Part shown: one piece after another, positions 1-8,623 of the stretch
Layout: every line of letters starts with the position of its first letter
Position numbering within the stretch: position 1 is the first letter of the stretch
Virus record (IMG/VR): IMGVR_UViG_3300032282_002747
Span: 1-23,739 of that record
Direction: 5' to 3' (one strand)
From: a virus
DNA: 23,739 nt
Position numbers and translations under genes: made by a program
The notes under the pieces: generated by a model
Seen by the model: only the letters and a program-made list of their open reading frames with translations
Database searches by the model: none
Told to the model about the DNA's origin: nothing

Positions 1-1
1 A

Positions 2-1768
2 ATTGAAACAAATAAAATTGGGGAAATCCAAGGAAAAAGTGTTCCAAATTATGACAGACACAAGTATAATCGCTATGGCAATGAAATACGTCCAACACAA
101 CAAAGCTGGCTAAACGATCGTGTTGAAGCCATCCGCATATTTGTTAATGTTGCCAATAGAGAATTAGCTAAAATAAATGTCACATCAATCAATGGATGGA
201 ACAATAGACTAAGCAGGATCATTCCAACAAATGATCCAGCCTTCTCATATGATATTTCAACATATTGGAATTATATTGACTATGCTGATGCTACATTCGA
301 TAGTAATAAAATTCCAGTAGCAATACTTTCTTCGGCAACTGAACTATACAACTACAGCACAGCTAATGTTGGTGACTACTTAGAAGTGCTAGTTGGCGAG
401 CAACAAGTAAAGAACGTTTGGGAAAAATCAGTAGACGGATGGAAACTGGTATTCCAGGAGAATGGTACCATACAGTTAAGCAAGAAATTGTTTGACCTTG
501 CCAAAGTCCAGGATCTATGGGATGCAAGTCCCTGGGATAGTCTGCGTTGGGACGCATACCCATTCACTGAGCTGTCTGAAATCATAACAGCATTAAGAGA
601 AGATGTGTTTGTTGATTTTTATCAAGTGCATTACAATGTTATTTTCTTTGCATTGGTGAAAGAAATACTACGACAGAATCCATCTTGCCACTGGATAAGA
701 AAATCCAGCTACGTTGATGTTGAACGTGTTAGTGTTGATCCATTGGCACCTACGCCATACTATCGTAAAGAATATCTACGCAATGATGACAATGTGTTGA
801 CTGATTTTATCAATGAAGTTAAACCATATCATACAAAGATATTGAATCAAACAGAAGTAGATCAAATCAAAGATAATGTAAGTATTTCGTTTGATGATCT
901 ACGCAAGAGCAAGATTGTTATGAGATATGGCCGATTTGGCGATCAAACCTGGCAAGGATATTATATTGACGGACATCCTTTCAATCACTTGCAAGAAGGT
1001 TGGGATCGTAATCCTTGGGAATTTGAATTTACAGCCGAAGGATTGCTACCAGCAACCGGTGAACGTGTATCTCGTATGAAAAACTATCTATGGGATATGC
1101 CACAGTCAAAATACAATATCTTGATTGATACGATCATTGCTGGCCGTAGCTTTGGTATACAACCGGAAGCACTACAAGCAATCATTGATGGAAATACATT
1201 TTATCAACCTGAGTGGGATCGTTGGCCAGAAGAGATGGTTGCATTGAGCCCTGGGGAAAGTGTTGAAATACGTGTGATAAACAACACTCATGGTAGGGTC
1301 GTAAATAACGCTACAGTTGCATGGAGATATCATATGGATATCTTGGGCGGCACTACTGTCTATAGATATAACAATAGTGCGTCAACTACAGTTACAGAGT
1401 CTGTAAATGAAACTGCAACAGAGATACAGCTAGCCGATGCGTCTGTATTGACCCGTCCAGATCCAGTCAATGGAAAGCCAGGTGTTGTTTGGCTTGCACG
1501 TGAACGTATTGAGTTCTGGGAAATTGATGGAAATACCATCAAGCGTCTAGTACGTGGTACGCTAGGAACTCCAGTATTATCACAAACAGCCGGACGTAGG
1601 GTATATGATGGCGGACAGCAAAATCAAGTTCCTACGCCAGGCGAATTGAAAAATTGGCAAAATGCTCTTTATCCACAATGGAATGAAGAAGCGTTGACCT
1701 TGCTGGATAGCACCACAAGAGAAGCAGTTTTCCTTAAACAAGGGCGAGGCTATTTCGTCCCAGCTTGA
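2..1768 (+). CDS. Large virion structural protein, 5' partial
   Basis: The reading frame is open from the left edge of the window to a TGA at 1766-1768, giving at least 588 residues. The GTG at 386 is only an internal codon, so the gene starts upstream of the window. The protein is rich in Asn, Tyr and Trp. It contains an NEVKPYHTK segment near 808-840, which I associate from memory with large tail/baseplate-type structural proteins of marine T4-like phages, and a WDRNPWEFEF segment near 993-1030. No catalytic motif is seen. It heads a run of virion-type genes on the same strand, which supports a structural role. The exact position in the particle (baseplate, tail or fibre) cannot be told from sequence alone. 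The family assignment is by recall, not by a search. Confidence 0.72.
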   Translation: METNKIGEIQGKSVPNYDRHKYNRYGNEIRPTQQSWLNDRVEAIRIFVNVANRELAKINVTSINGWNNRLSRIIPTNDPAFSYDISTYWNYIDYADATFDSNKIPVAILSSATELYNYSTANVGDYLEVLVGEQQVKNVWEKSVDGWKLVFQENGTIQLSKKLFDLAKVQDLWDASPWDSLRWDAYPFTELSEIITALREDVFVDFYQVHYNVIFFALVKEILRQNPSCHWIRKSSYVDVERVSVDPLAPTPYYRKEYLRNDDNVLTDFINEVKPYHTKILNQTEVDQIKDNVSISFDDLRKSKIVMRYGRFGDQTWQGYYIDGHPFNHLQEGWDRNPWEFEFTAEGLLPATGERVSRMKNYLWDMPQSKYNILIDTIIAGRSFGIQPEALQAIIDGNTFYQPEWDRWPEEMVALSPGESVEIRVINNTHGRVVNNATVAWRYHMDILGGTTVYRYNNSASTTVTESVNETATEIQLADASVLTRPDPVNGKPGVVWLARERIEFWEIDGNTIKRLVRGTLGTPVLSQTAGRRVYDGGQQNQVPTPGELKNWQNALYPQWNEEALTLLDSTTREAVFLKQGRGYFVPA

Positions 1769-1797
1769 AAATGATTTAAGTACAACGGTAATCAACA

Positions 1798-1805
1798 CAT
1801 AAATA
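1798..1805 (+). promoter_or_regulatory. T4-type late promoter motif
   Basis: CATAAATA differs from the T4 late consensus TATAAATA at the first base. It lies in the 55-base gap before the gene at 1824. T4 late transcription begins about six bases after the motif, near 1811, which leaves a short leader holding the AGAGGA ribosome-binding site at 1812-1817. Confidence 0.55.
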
Positions 1806-1823
1806 TGAGATAGAGGATTTAGC

Positions 1824-2462
1824 ATGATAAAAGACACATTAGATGCACTAGTTGAAGGTCACATCAAGATCTGGGATCCAGAATCTGGTGAAATCTTTGT
1901 CAACAAGCGCAATGCCGTTAATTTTGAGAACATTTCTATTGCTATAGCCAACTTGTTGGCTGGTAATTTTACACAAGGGTTTTTTGTGTCAGAAATGCAC
2001 TTTGGCAACGGTGGAACTGTAGTTGATAGCACAGGCGCAGTTAGTTATCGTCCGCCAAATGTCAATGGACAAGCAGAACAGCTCTACAATGCTACATTCT
2101 TCAAAGTAATTGATGAAGACGATTTTGTCAACAATACCGACACAAATCTTAATAAGACTAACGTAACACACGTAAACGGCTTGAATTATACTGATATAGT
2201 GGCTACTTGTACGATTGATTATGATGAACCAATTACAGGTGATACTACGTTTAATCTAGCTGGTACATCACAAGATATACAGGATACTGCTACAAATATG
2301 GAAGGTTCGTTTGTATTTGACGAACTAGGCTTGAAGATAAAAAGCACAACAGGGGTACTAGGTACAGGATTATTGCTTACGCATGTGATTTTTCATCCTG
2401 TACAGAAGAGTGCTAACCGCTTGTTGCAAGTTATATACACCTTGCGTATACGTGCAGGTTGA
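1824..2462 (+). CDS. Virion structural protein (baseplate/tail type), 212 aa
   Basis: The protein has 212 residues and starts at an ATG seven bases after an AGAGGA ribosome-binding site. The N-terminus (MIKDTLDALVEGHIKIWDP) leads into a segment with FVSEMHFGNGG around residues 54-64, followed by beta-rich, Thr/Asn-rich sequence ending LLQVIYTLRIRAG. From memory this pattern belongs to structural proteins of marine T4-like phages that sit beside the YDINKSDG-type protein, as it does here. No signal peptide, transmembrane segment or enzymatic motif is visible. It has its own late-promoter-like motif at 1798. Virion localisation is inferred from neighbours and composition. Confidence 0.65.
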   Translation: MIKDTLDALVEGHIKIWDPESGEIFVNKRNAVNFENISIAIANLLAGNFTQGFFVSEMHFGNGGTVVDSTGAVSYRPPNVNGQAEQLYNATFFKVIDEDDFVNNTDTNLNKTNVTHVNGLNYTDIVATCTIDYDEPITGDTTFNLAGTSQDIQDTATNMEGSFVFDELGLKIKSTTGVLGTGLLLTHVIFHPVQKSANRLLQVIYTLRIRAG

Positions 2463-2469
2463 TTAAATA
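2462..2469 (+). promoter_or_regulatory. T4-type late promoter motif
   Basis: ATTAAATA overlaps the last base of the preceding stop codon and lies 20 bases before the ATG at 2490. A GAGG ribosome-binding site at 2477-2480 follows. The first two bases differ from the T4 consensus, so this is a weaker match than the site at 1798. Confidence 0.4.
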
Positions 2470-2489
2470 AGAGAACGAGGAAATAACAT

Positions 2490-3518
2490 ATGGCTTACGA
2501 CATAAACAAAAGCGACGGCACCCTACTAGTAACTATTCCTGACGGTGACCTAGATACCAGTACATCTATTAAGTTGCTAGGCAAAAATTTTGCTGGTTAT
2601 GGTGAAATAGTTGCTGAAGATTTAGTACACATGATGGAGCACTTTAGCTCAGCGGCAGCACCTGGTAATCCAATTGCCGGACAGCTATGGTTCAACCCAG
2701 TTACTAATCGCATTTCGGTGTATGATTCACAAGGAAACTGGAAAGAGTTAGGACAGCTAGTAGCCCAGATTAACCAGCCTACTGGTAATACACGTAGGGT
2801 TGGCGATTTTTGGTATCAAACTGATATCAAGCAGTTGTGGATTTGGGATGGTACAAGACATCAACCAGTTGGCTTTCCTAGTGGAGCGACTACAATTAAG
2901 TTTGTGCGCATCAAAGACGTGGACTCTGTTTTGCATGATGCTATTAAAGTAATCATGAGCGGCGAACTAATGGCTATTTTCTCTGGAGAAGGACCATATA
3001 CTCCGCATCCAGACGAAAAGCTAGAAGATGGTGTACAGGTTTTAACCGCAGAGTTTCCTCAAATTGGAAAAGGTCTACAGCTAACAAATCGCACAGGTTT
3101 CAAATTCCGCGGTATTGCGGTTGAAGCGGAATTTGCTGACTTAGCCGAAATGTATCGTAGTGATAAGAACTATATTGCAGGCACACTGATCAAGATTGGC
3201 GGCGAGTCAGAGGTAACAGTTGTAACCACCGATGCTGATGCTGATGTATTTGGTGTAGTATCAACCGACCCAGCTTTATTGATTGGTAGTAGAATTGGAC
3301 ATAACGAAACTAGAGTACCGGTTGCACTTAAAGGCCGAGTACCGGTTCGAGTAATTGGGGAAGTTAAAAAAGGCGATAAGCTAGTATCCAGTGAACTTGC
3401 AGGTCTTGCACGTTCAATGAAAAAAGGTGATGATCCATATGCTGTATTTGGTAGAGCATTAGGAAACAAAGAATCATCTGGAGAAGGCACGGTCGAAGCA
3501 ACTATTGGAGTTAGGTAA
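2490..3518 (+). CDS. Tail fibre/baseplate-type structural protein with chaperone-like C-terminus
   Basis: This is a 342-residue protein. The N-terminal part (about residues 2-90) starts YDINKSDGTLLVTIPDG and contains AGQLWFNPVTNRISVYD, a pattern I recall from tail or baseplate proteins of marine T4-like phages. The C-terminal part (about 205-335) has AEFADLAEMY, then GTLIKIGG, DVFGVVSTDPALL and a GRVPVRV...VKKGDKLVSS run. This order resembles the C-terminal trimerisation/chaperone domains of phage appendages (the Peptidase_G2-like type of phi29 gp12), in which a folded tail assists trimer assembly and may be cut off. Self-cleavage here is not demonstrated. The ATG has a GAGG site nine bases upstream. 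The gene is followed after two bases by the next structural gene. Confidence 0.68.
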   Translation: MAYDINKSDGTLLVTIPDGDLDTSTSIKLLGKNFAGYGEIVAEDLVHMMEHFSSAAAPGNPIAGQLWFNPVTNRISVYDSQGNWKELGQLVAQINQPTGNTRRVGDFWYQTDIKQLWIWDGTRHQPVGFPSGATTIKFVRIKDVDSVLHDAIKVIMSGELMAIFSGEGPYTPHPDEKLEDGVQVLTAEFPQIGKGLQLTNRTGFKFRGIAVEAEFADLAEMYRSDKNYIAGTLIKIGGESEVTVVTTDADADVFGVVSTDPALLIGSRIGHNETRVPVALKGRVPVRVIGEVKKGDKLVSSELAGLARSMKKGDDPYAVFGRALGNKESSGEGTVEATIGVR

Positions 3519-3520
3519 CT

Positions 3521-4516
3521 ATGGCGCTCAAAGGCGACAAGATACTGGCTCAGTTACATGATGACGCCAGGCTTAAAATAGATAAGGTTTATGCTGACCT
3601 TTTCCGTAACGAAGGGCCAAGTGCAACGCCATCGGTGCAAGCCAATCTTCGTTATGGCTGGGGCGGAAATCGTTCAGTCAATAAAAGCGTCGGAAGTAAA
3701 ATAACAGCCGAGTCTTTCAACCAACTGATTGACCGTCTTAATATTGCGGTCGAAAACACTGGATTAGCTAATGTTGAATTAGATAGACAGTTGCCGGCCA
3801 ATCAAAAGATACTTGCCGCATACTATAATGCAATCAACGATTATGCTAATAATGTATTGACTGTGCCAAATAATTTAAGCCCAGCACGTGCATCAATACA
3901 GCAACTTGGTACGGCAGCGCGATCAACCAATTGGCGAAGACAGTTAGTACTGACATTTGATACCATTTTTACCACGTATGATGAATCCAGACACTTTTTC
4001 AATTCTGGATCTACTATACGTATGGATTTTGAAATGAGTGGAAATGGCGCTGGACAAGGGTATCGTGATTGGCAATTCATATTCTATCGTGCCGGCCTTA
4101 TTTCTTATGGTGTAAATGGATTATCTATCAGCGGAACAGCACATTTTACTAACGAGAATGTGATGTTCCCAGAGCTTAACAATTCGGCTTATCAATTGCT
4201 TGGTACGATACAAACAGGCGGCGGATACGGTGGCTATGGGGGCTATGGGGGATACGGTGGCTATGGGGGATACGGTGGCTATGGTGACCCATTATACATA
4301 CGTGTATATGGCAAGCTAACAGGCGGACTGAATAATATTGTTAGATTCCGTCTTGTACTAGATAATACAAGCAATCTGGCAGCAGAAAAGAATGTAACAG
4401 GTACTACCCAGTGTTTTATTAGCAGGCGCAAACCAGTTGATAATTCAAGACCTAGCACATCCTTGGTTATTCCAGATCCAGAATTTAACCTAATCAACGA
4501 GTTTACTGGAACCTGA
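3521..4516 (+). CDS. Structural/adhesin-like protein with (GGY)7 repeat
   Basis: This 331-residue protein starts two bases after the preceding stop codon; a TTAGG just before the ATG can serve as ribosome-binding site. The N-terminal third is helical-looking (ILAQLHDDARLKIDKVYADL; FNQLIDRLNIAVENTG) and may form a coiled coil. The remainder is beta-rich, with FRMDFEMSG-like strands and an almost pure Gly-Gly-Tyr repeat at about residues 234-254. Glycine-rich loops are known at receptor-binding tips of T-even adhesins (gp38 type), so a tail-tip or fibre role is possible, but GGY is not the gp38 motif. It closes the structural run. No enzymatic motif is visible. I cannot name the protein. Confidence 0.62.
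   Translation: MALKGDKILAQLHDDARLKIDKVYADLFRNEGPSATPSVQANLRYGWGGNRSVNKSVGSKITAESFNQLIDRLNIAVENTGLANVELDRQLPANQKILAAYYNAINDYANNVLTVPNNLSPARASIQQLGTAARSTNWRRQLVLTFDTIFTTYDESRHFFNSGSTIRMDFEMSGNGAGQGYRDWQFIFYRAGLISYGVNGLSISGTAHFTNENVMFPELNNSAYQLLGTIQTGGGYGGYGGYGGYGGYGGYGGYGDPLYIRVYGKLTGGLNNIVRFRLVLDNTSNLAAEKNVTGTTQCFISRRKPVDNSRPSTSLVIPDPEFNLINEFTGT
4220..4282 (+). repeat. In-frame 9-bp tandem repeat encoding (Gly-Gly-Tyr)7
   Basis: Seven consecutive nine-base units each encode Gly-Gly-Tyr. The bases also form an 18-base higher-order unit (GGATACGGTGGCTATGGG) at 4223-4240 and 4250-4267, with a near copy at 4268-4285, interrupted by one single unit at 4241-4249. Every unit length keeps the frame, so slippage would lengthen or shorten the glycine-tyrosine tract without breaking the protein. 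Confidence 0.93.
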
Positions 4517-4539
4517 CACTCACCTGGTGATTACGTAGC

Positions 4540-4563
4540 GATAAATAACTGCGTATATAAATC
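4540..4563 (+). promoter_or_regulatory. Paired T4-type late promoter motifs
   Basis: Two matches lie close together before the gene at 4577: GATAAATA at 4540-4547 and TATAAATC at 4556-4563. Each differs from TATAAATA at one base. The first would start RNA near 4553 and leave a leader with the GTGAGGA ribosome-binding site at 4567-4573. The second would start too close to that site, so the first is the more plausible. This is the visible entry point for the long plus-strand accessory block. Confidence 0.5.
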
Positions 4564-4576
4564 ATCGTGAGGACAC

Positions 4577-4981
4577 ATGGACCAAAGACTCAAAGAAGCC
4601 ATTGAGTATAGCAACTACCGGCTAACACTCTCAACACATAAAAAGAACATACGTTTACGAGCTGATGCAATACAGCTGGTAAGCGATTCTGGCGGTATGT
4701 TTCGCTCAACGGAACAGTTAATACTATGGACGGATTACTTGATCAGAACCGGAATAGATCAGTATGTTCTTAACGATTCCAACGATCAGCCAATACTCGT
4801 CAAAGACTTACGGTCATTGCATAACAAGCTAACAGACAGTCATGCTAAATGCATGAATTTGTTACACGCTGAAAATGAAAAAATTAAACGTGCTCGAACT
4901 GTAGAAAAAATAGTCGACATACCAGCAGAGAAAACAGAGACAAATAATGAACAATCAGAATCCTCAAGCACAGACGCATGA
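4577..4981 (+). CDS. Unknown 134-aa phage protein, charged C-terminal tail
   Basis: I do not recognise this gene. It encodes 134 residues starting at an ATG with GTGAGGA upstream and paired late-promoter motifs. The first hundred residues look mostly helical, and the last thirty are rich in Glu, Ser, Thr and Asn, probably disordered. No membrane segment or catalytic motif is seen. It opens the accessory block after the virion genes, with the glycosyltransferase-like gene following. Whether it is a virion or an accessory protein is undecided. Confidence 0.6.
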   Translation: MDQRLKEAIEYSNYRLTLSTHKKNIRLRADAIQLVSDSGGMFRSTEQLILWTDYLIRTGIDQYVLNDSNDQPILVKDLRSLHNKLTDSHAKCMNLLHAENEKIKRARTVEKIVDIPAEKTETNNEQSESSSTDA

Positions 4982-4997
4982 GGACTCAGGTATCCTC

Positions 4998-5858
4998 ATG
5001 TTTGCTTATAACAATGAGCAAATAGATTATATTCGACTAGCATTATTAGCTGCCTTGAGTGCTAAGAAACACATGTGTAACAACCGTGTGGCACTTATGA
5101 CTGACCAAGGTACAGTAGCCTGGATGGTTCAGAGTCTGCCTAAAGATCTAATAGATAAAGCATTTGATCACATAATCGTTGAAGACGTAGAACATGAAAA
5201 AAATGTTCGTACACACTACGATAGTCCGTGGAATCAATTTCAGGCACAATTTTCAAACACGAATAAGCATTCTGTATTCCATAAAACTCCATTCAAGAAA
5301 AGTCTACTCATTGACGTAGACTATATCATTGGCAACAATAATTTAGATCATGTATTCGAAACTGAATCCAGTGTTGCTATGTTTGGAGAAGCAATGGACC
5401 TACGAGGGTTGCCTCCCCATCATTATGAACAAAACTTACATCCCCTTGGAATCAAGATGTGGTGGAGTACGGCTGTGTACTGGCAACAAGACGAACAAGC
5501 AAGATTGTTTTTTGACTTGTGGGAACATGTTAAAGACAATTATGAGTTCTATAAATTTACATACAAGTTTCCAGGAAATTTATTCAGGACTGATTATGCT
5601 GTAAGCATAGCATGTCATTTGCTAGCCGGACAGACTGGTGAAGAATGGGCTACACGTATATCTAACCAACCAATGAGATATATGGATGGCAAGGATGATC
5701 TCATGACAGCTGATCGCAATGGCTGGTTATTCTTAAGTAACGACAGACAAGAAAACTGGAAGAATCTCGCTGTTAGATTACAGGGCGAAAATATTCACTT
5801 CATGAACAAGAGAGGCTTGTTACGGCATTGGGAAAAAGCTATGGAGGCAGTATGTTAA
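4998..5858 (+). CDS. GT-A-like glycosyltransferase candidate
   Basis: The protein has 286 residues from the ATG at 4998. The N-terminus ILMFAYNNEQIDYIRLA fits the first beta-strand of a GT-A (nucleotide-diphospho-sugar transferase) fold, and KSLLIDVDYIIGN holds a DxD motif (Asp106, Asp108) of the type that binds metal and nucleotide sugar. A WWSTAVYWQ segment and a C-terminal NIHFMNKRGLLRHWEKAME follow. I chose 4998 because an AGG lies seven bases upstream and because sequence resembling the fold begins there. The in-frame ATG at 4947 would add 17 low-complexity residues and overlap the upstream gene by 35 bases. The sugar, acceptor and even activity are unknown. It would act in the cytoplasm on a phage or host glycan. 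Confidence 0.6.
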   Translation: MFAYNNEQIDYIRLALLAALSAKKHMCNNRVALMTDQGTVAWMVQSLPKDLIDKAFDHIIVEDVEHEKNVRTHYDSPWNQFQAQFSNTNKHSVFHKTPFKKSLLIDVDYIIGNNNLDHVFETESSVAMFGEAMDLRGLPPHHYEQNLHPLGIKMWWSTAVYWQQDEQARLFFDLWEHVKDNYEFYKFTYKFPGNLFRTDYAVSIACHLLAGQTGEEWATRISNQPMRYMDGKDDLMTADRNGWLFLSNDRQENWKNLAVRLQGENIHFMNKRGLLRHWEKAMEAVC

Positions 5859-6679
5859 ACATAGCATTTGTAATACACGGCGAAGACATCATTGATAGAT
5901 ATCGTAAAGTAGAAGCTAATACCCGGCTACTAAGATTACTAAATTCAAATTGTTTTATCCATTTGATTATTGCCGGCCGTGCCGCTGATATTGGCGTCAA
6001 TGTGAAATTATTCAATCATATCTACGAGGCAAAAAGTAACAATGAAGAAACGTATGTTACATTCCTGGCTAAAACACTACCACTGATTAATGTCGATAGC
6101 TTGTTATACCTTGATGAAAATCTCTTTTCTTTCTCCCCGTTACACGACGCAATTACCAGAAATCTAACATCTGGGGTATTCATTTCAAAAGATGTTCTTG
6201 ATTTCAGAGGAAATATAATTAACACAACATTGGCATGGCAAGATCAACAGTTAATGTTGAAACATAGCTGGCCAGTAATAAATGCAAAGTGTATTTGGTT
6301 TAATCAAGACCAAAAATCAATGTCTTTCTTTAAGGCACTAGAAGAATATTCTATTGCTTGGGAAAGTATTGGGTCAGAGATCAGCGACGGCGCGATGAAA
6401 ACGCCAACCCTTAATAACGTACTAAGTTTTGTATGCCAAACAAATGATGACGAATACAGCAAGACAGAAATATTAAACTATAGGCATTTTGGAAAAAGAA
6501 ATTATTCTAGAGATAGTAATTGGGTAAACAAAGATTGGTACAACTGGTTAGATGTATGGTGGGTATCCAGGGATATGCCCCAGTTACGAATTGAAAATTT
6601 TAGACAGCAAGGCTTGATCTATATGGAAGGTGACTATATAGAAAAAGTTGAAGAATGGTTAGAAAAGATAAACCGATGA
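5852..6679 (+). CDS. Probable degenerate paralogue of the preceding glycosyltransferase-like protein
   Basis: The ATG at 5852 follows GGAGG at 5843-5847 and overlaps the preceding stop (ATGTTAA). This is better than an upstream in-frame codon at 5828 inside the previous gene. The protein has 275 residues. Its layout mirrors the previous gene: LNIAFVIHG at the start, DSLLYLDENLFSF where the other has its DxD strand (here Asp88-Glu-Asn, so the motif is altered), an ISKDVLDFRG segment, and a closing LIYMEGDYIEKVEEWLEK that parallels NIHFMNKRGLLRHWEK. I infer divergence from a common ancestor, probably with loss or change of catalysis. A separate unknown function is possible. It ends in an ATGA junction with the next gene. 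Confidence 0.52.
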   Translation: MLNIAFVIHGEDIIDRYRKVEANTRLLRLLNSNCFIHLIIAGRAADIGVNVKLFNHIYEAKSNNEETYVTFLAKTLPLINVDSLLYLDENLFSFSPLHDAITRNLTSGVFISKDVLDFRGNIINTTLAWQDQQLMLKHSWPVINAKCIWFNQDQKSMSFFKALEEYSIAWESIGSEISDGAMKTPTLNNVLSFVCQTNDDEYSKTEILNYRHFGKRNYSRDSNWVNKDWYNWLDVWWVSRDMPQLRIENFRQQGLIYMEGDYIEKVEEWLEKINR

Positions 6680-7665
6680 CCAACATAGATATCTCTCATC
6701 TTTTCCTACCTCGCCGTGTCATTGAAAAATTTAGCGTCTGGTACAATGGGCAAAACGGAAAAATAACTGGAATTGCGCCACATACAGAAACTGATAGCGG
6801 AAACTTTATCATATCTGAATCAACTATATGCTTAGAACTGCTGGAAGGCAGTACTGCACTCAAAGAATATATCGTTGGATATGATCCTGAACAAATGATA
6901 AAACGACTAATGCATATTTCCGAATGGGGAAGTTTATTAGGAGAAAAGCATGAATTACAGTTAGTCGAGTTTGTTGATGAACAGAATATTACTAGCCAGT
7001 TCTCGTTAAACTTTTATAAAAATCAAAAGAAGTGTGAACTGATTGTCAATCACGATGCATTCATTAGCATGTTCCAAAAAGGTAACGAAGAGCAGATTGC
7101 ACATAGTCAACGACAGCATATATATTTTTTCATACGAGACAAGGACACTGGATATTTGTTGTCTAGGCAATCTTTTGAGTTTGATGTCAATAACGATACC
7201 ATAATGGAAAGCAATGTAGACTGGTTGTTGGACTATAATCTTAATGAAATAGAAGTCATAAGCCATAAAAATTTCTGCACGTACTCGTGGACGTGGAAGG
7301 AAAATCAGATTGAAAGAACAGTACGAGTTAATCGTACCAAAGTTATACCTGCTACACGGTCAGAAGAATTTGCTCATTTGAATTTCAGGATGTTAGATAA
7401 TCAACTGATATGTGATAGCACTATCAGTGATCCAAAAAATTACAGCATTGATGCAAACATAAAAATTTGGATTACAAAAAGAGAGCACCCAGATGCACTC
7501 ATTGGGAACATAAACATACCAGTTGATATGATTGCAAACAAAAAGTCATTCAGGATCGATACCGGACATCTTAAAGGATTAGACTTTGATAATCTTGACT
7601 TTTTGACAAGTAACCAGTATATTAAGATATACATGAAGGACTCTACGCATGCTAACACCAATTAA
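6676..7665 (+). CDS. Unknown 329-aa protein with SVWYN N-terminal motif
   Basis: The start is the ATG of an ATGA junction with the previous gene; an in-frame codon at 6655 would only extend into it. The protein begins with IEKFSVWYNGQNGKITGI, a pattern I recall at the start of uncharacterised marine T4-like phage proteins. It continues with several predicted beta-strand stretches separated by charged loops. There is no membrane segment, no signal peptide and no catalytic motif. The C-terminal third (about residues 240-329) looks like a separate beta domain. Its place between glycosyltransferase-like genes suggests a role in the same process, but this is by position only. Confidence 0.55.
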   Translation: MTNIDISHLFLPRRVIEKFSVWYNGQNGKITGIAPHTETDSGNFIISESTICLELLEGSTALKEYIVGYDPEQMIKRLMHISEWGSLLGEKHELQLVEFVDEQNITSQFSLNFYKNQKKCELIVNHDAFISMFQKGNEEQIAHSQRQHIYFFIRDKDTGYLLSRQSFEFDVNNDTIMESNVDWLLDYNLNEIEVISHKNFCTYSWTWKENQIERTVRVNRTKVIPATRSEEFAHLNFRMLDNQLICDSTISDPKNYSIDANIKIWITKREHPDALIGNINIPVDMIANKKSFRIDTGHLKGLDFDNLDFLTSNQYIKIYMKDSTHANTN

Positions 7666-8623
7666 CGAATTTGATATCGTCTTTATCAGCTACGACGAAC
7701 CCAATGCTGATGCAAATTTTGCCGATCTCTTGACCAAGGCTCCTTGGGCCAAGCGCAGTCACGGTGTCAAGGGCAGTGATGCTTGTCACAAAGCCGCTGC
7801 CGCACTAAGCGAAACTGAGAGATTTATTTCAATTGATGCTGACAATATAGTATGGGATGATTTTTTCAATATTGAACTCGATATGAGCAAGATTGGCCCA
7901 ACTGATGTTATTAGCTGGGCAGGTAAAAATGCAGTCAATGGTCTTATCTACGGCAACGGTGGTATTAAACTTTGGCCAAAGAGCGTAGTAATGAGCATGA
8001 AGACTCATGAGGCTGCTGAAGCCGCCAGCGCACAAGTAGACTTCTGTTGGGACATACACTACCACCAGATGAACAATGTGTACTGCTGGACTTACAACAA
8101 TGGCAGCGCATACCAAGCCTTCCGTGCCGGCTTCCGCGAAGGTGTTAAGATGTGTCTTGCAGGGGGTATACCGGTCAGCGTAGGCGAACTGCGGCAGCGT
8201 GTGCATCCAAAAAACCTGCGTAGACTATTAGTCTGGCAGAGTGTTGGTGCTGATGCCGAAAACGGTCTATGGGCAATGTATGGCGCACGGCTTGGTACTA
8301 TGCGCACCTTGTTTGATAAGACATTCAACTACGTTGATGTGCGTGACTTTGAATGGCACGATGATCATTGGTTCAATACAGTACAACCTAAATTTACCGG
8401 CGGTAAAGAAATATGTAAAGCCACAGGATGGCAATGGAACATTGAAACACTGAAAAATGAGATCAAATTACTTGGTACAGAGCTACGTACCAAGGCGAAC
8501 TTATCTATCGCCGAACTTGACGAAAATGGTTCTAGGTTCTTCAAAGAAAGCTATATCAATCCTAACAGGCTAGGCCCAATGATCAAAGAAGATCAAGTCA
8601 TACAAGGTGTGGACGGCTTCTAA
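7649..8623 (+). CDS. GT-A-like glycosyltransferase candidate, tandem copy 1
   Basis: The protein has 324 residues; its ATG overlaps the upstream gene by 17 bases and has GAAGGA at 7635-7640. Family hallmarks shared with the next gene are FISYDEPNAD (residues 12-21), a HGVKG segment (38-42), a DxD (Asp63-Ala-Asp65) after the strand ERFISI, and NGLIYGNGGIKLWPK (97-111). The layout fits a GT-A fold with a metal/nucleotide-sugar site, a group I recall from marine phages without known substrates. It is about 100 residues longer than its neighbour; the extra part is C-terminal. The first 500 bases look richer in G and C than the flanking genes. It ends in a TAATG junction. The substrate is unknown. 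Confidence 0.62.
   Translation: MLTPINEFDIVFISYDEPNADANFADLLTKAPWAKRSHGVKGSDACHKAAAALSETERFISIDADNIVWDDFFNIELDMSKIGPTDVISWAGKNAVNGLIYGNGGIKLWPKSVVMSMKTHEAAEAASAQVDFCWDIHYHQMNNVYCWTYNNGSAYQAFRAGFREGVKMCLAGGIPVSVGELRQRVHPKNLRRLLVWQSVGADAENGLWAMYGARLGTMRTLFDKTFNYVDVRDFEWHDDHWFNTVQPKFTGGKEICKATGWQWNIETLKNEIKLLGTELRTKANLSIAELDENGSRFFKESYINPNRLGPMIKEDQVIQGVDGF

Noticed and set aside
3170-3490. Minus-strand open frame of 106 codons
   Set aside because: It is a Ser/Pro/Thr-rich shadow of the structural gene, without a start signal.
4220-4282. Repeat considered as a CRISPR-like array
   Set aside because: Units are nine bases, contiguous and without spacers, and they lie inside a coding frame.
4520-4530. 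Small palindrome TCACCTGGTGA after the last structural gene
   Set aside because: The stem is only five bases with a one-base centre and no T-tract follows, so it is not a credible terminator.
7829-8206. Minus-strand open frame of 125 codons
   Set aside because: It is antisense to the conserved DxD and YGNGG segments of the glycosyltransferase-like protein; no start signal is seen.
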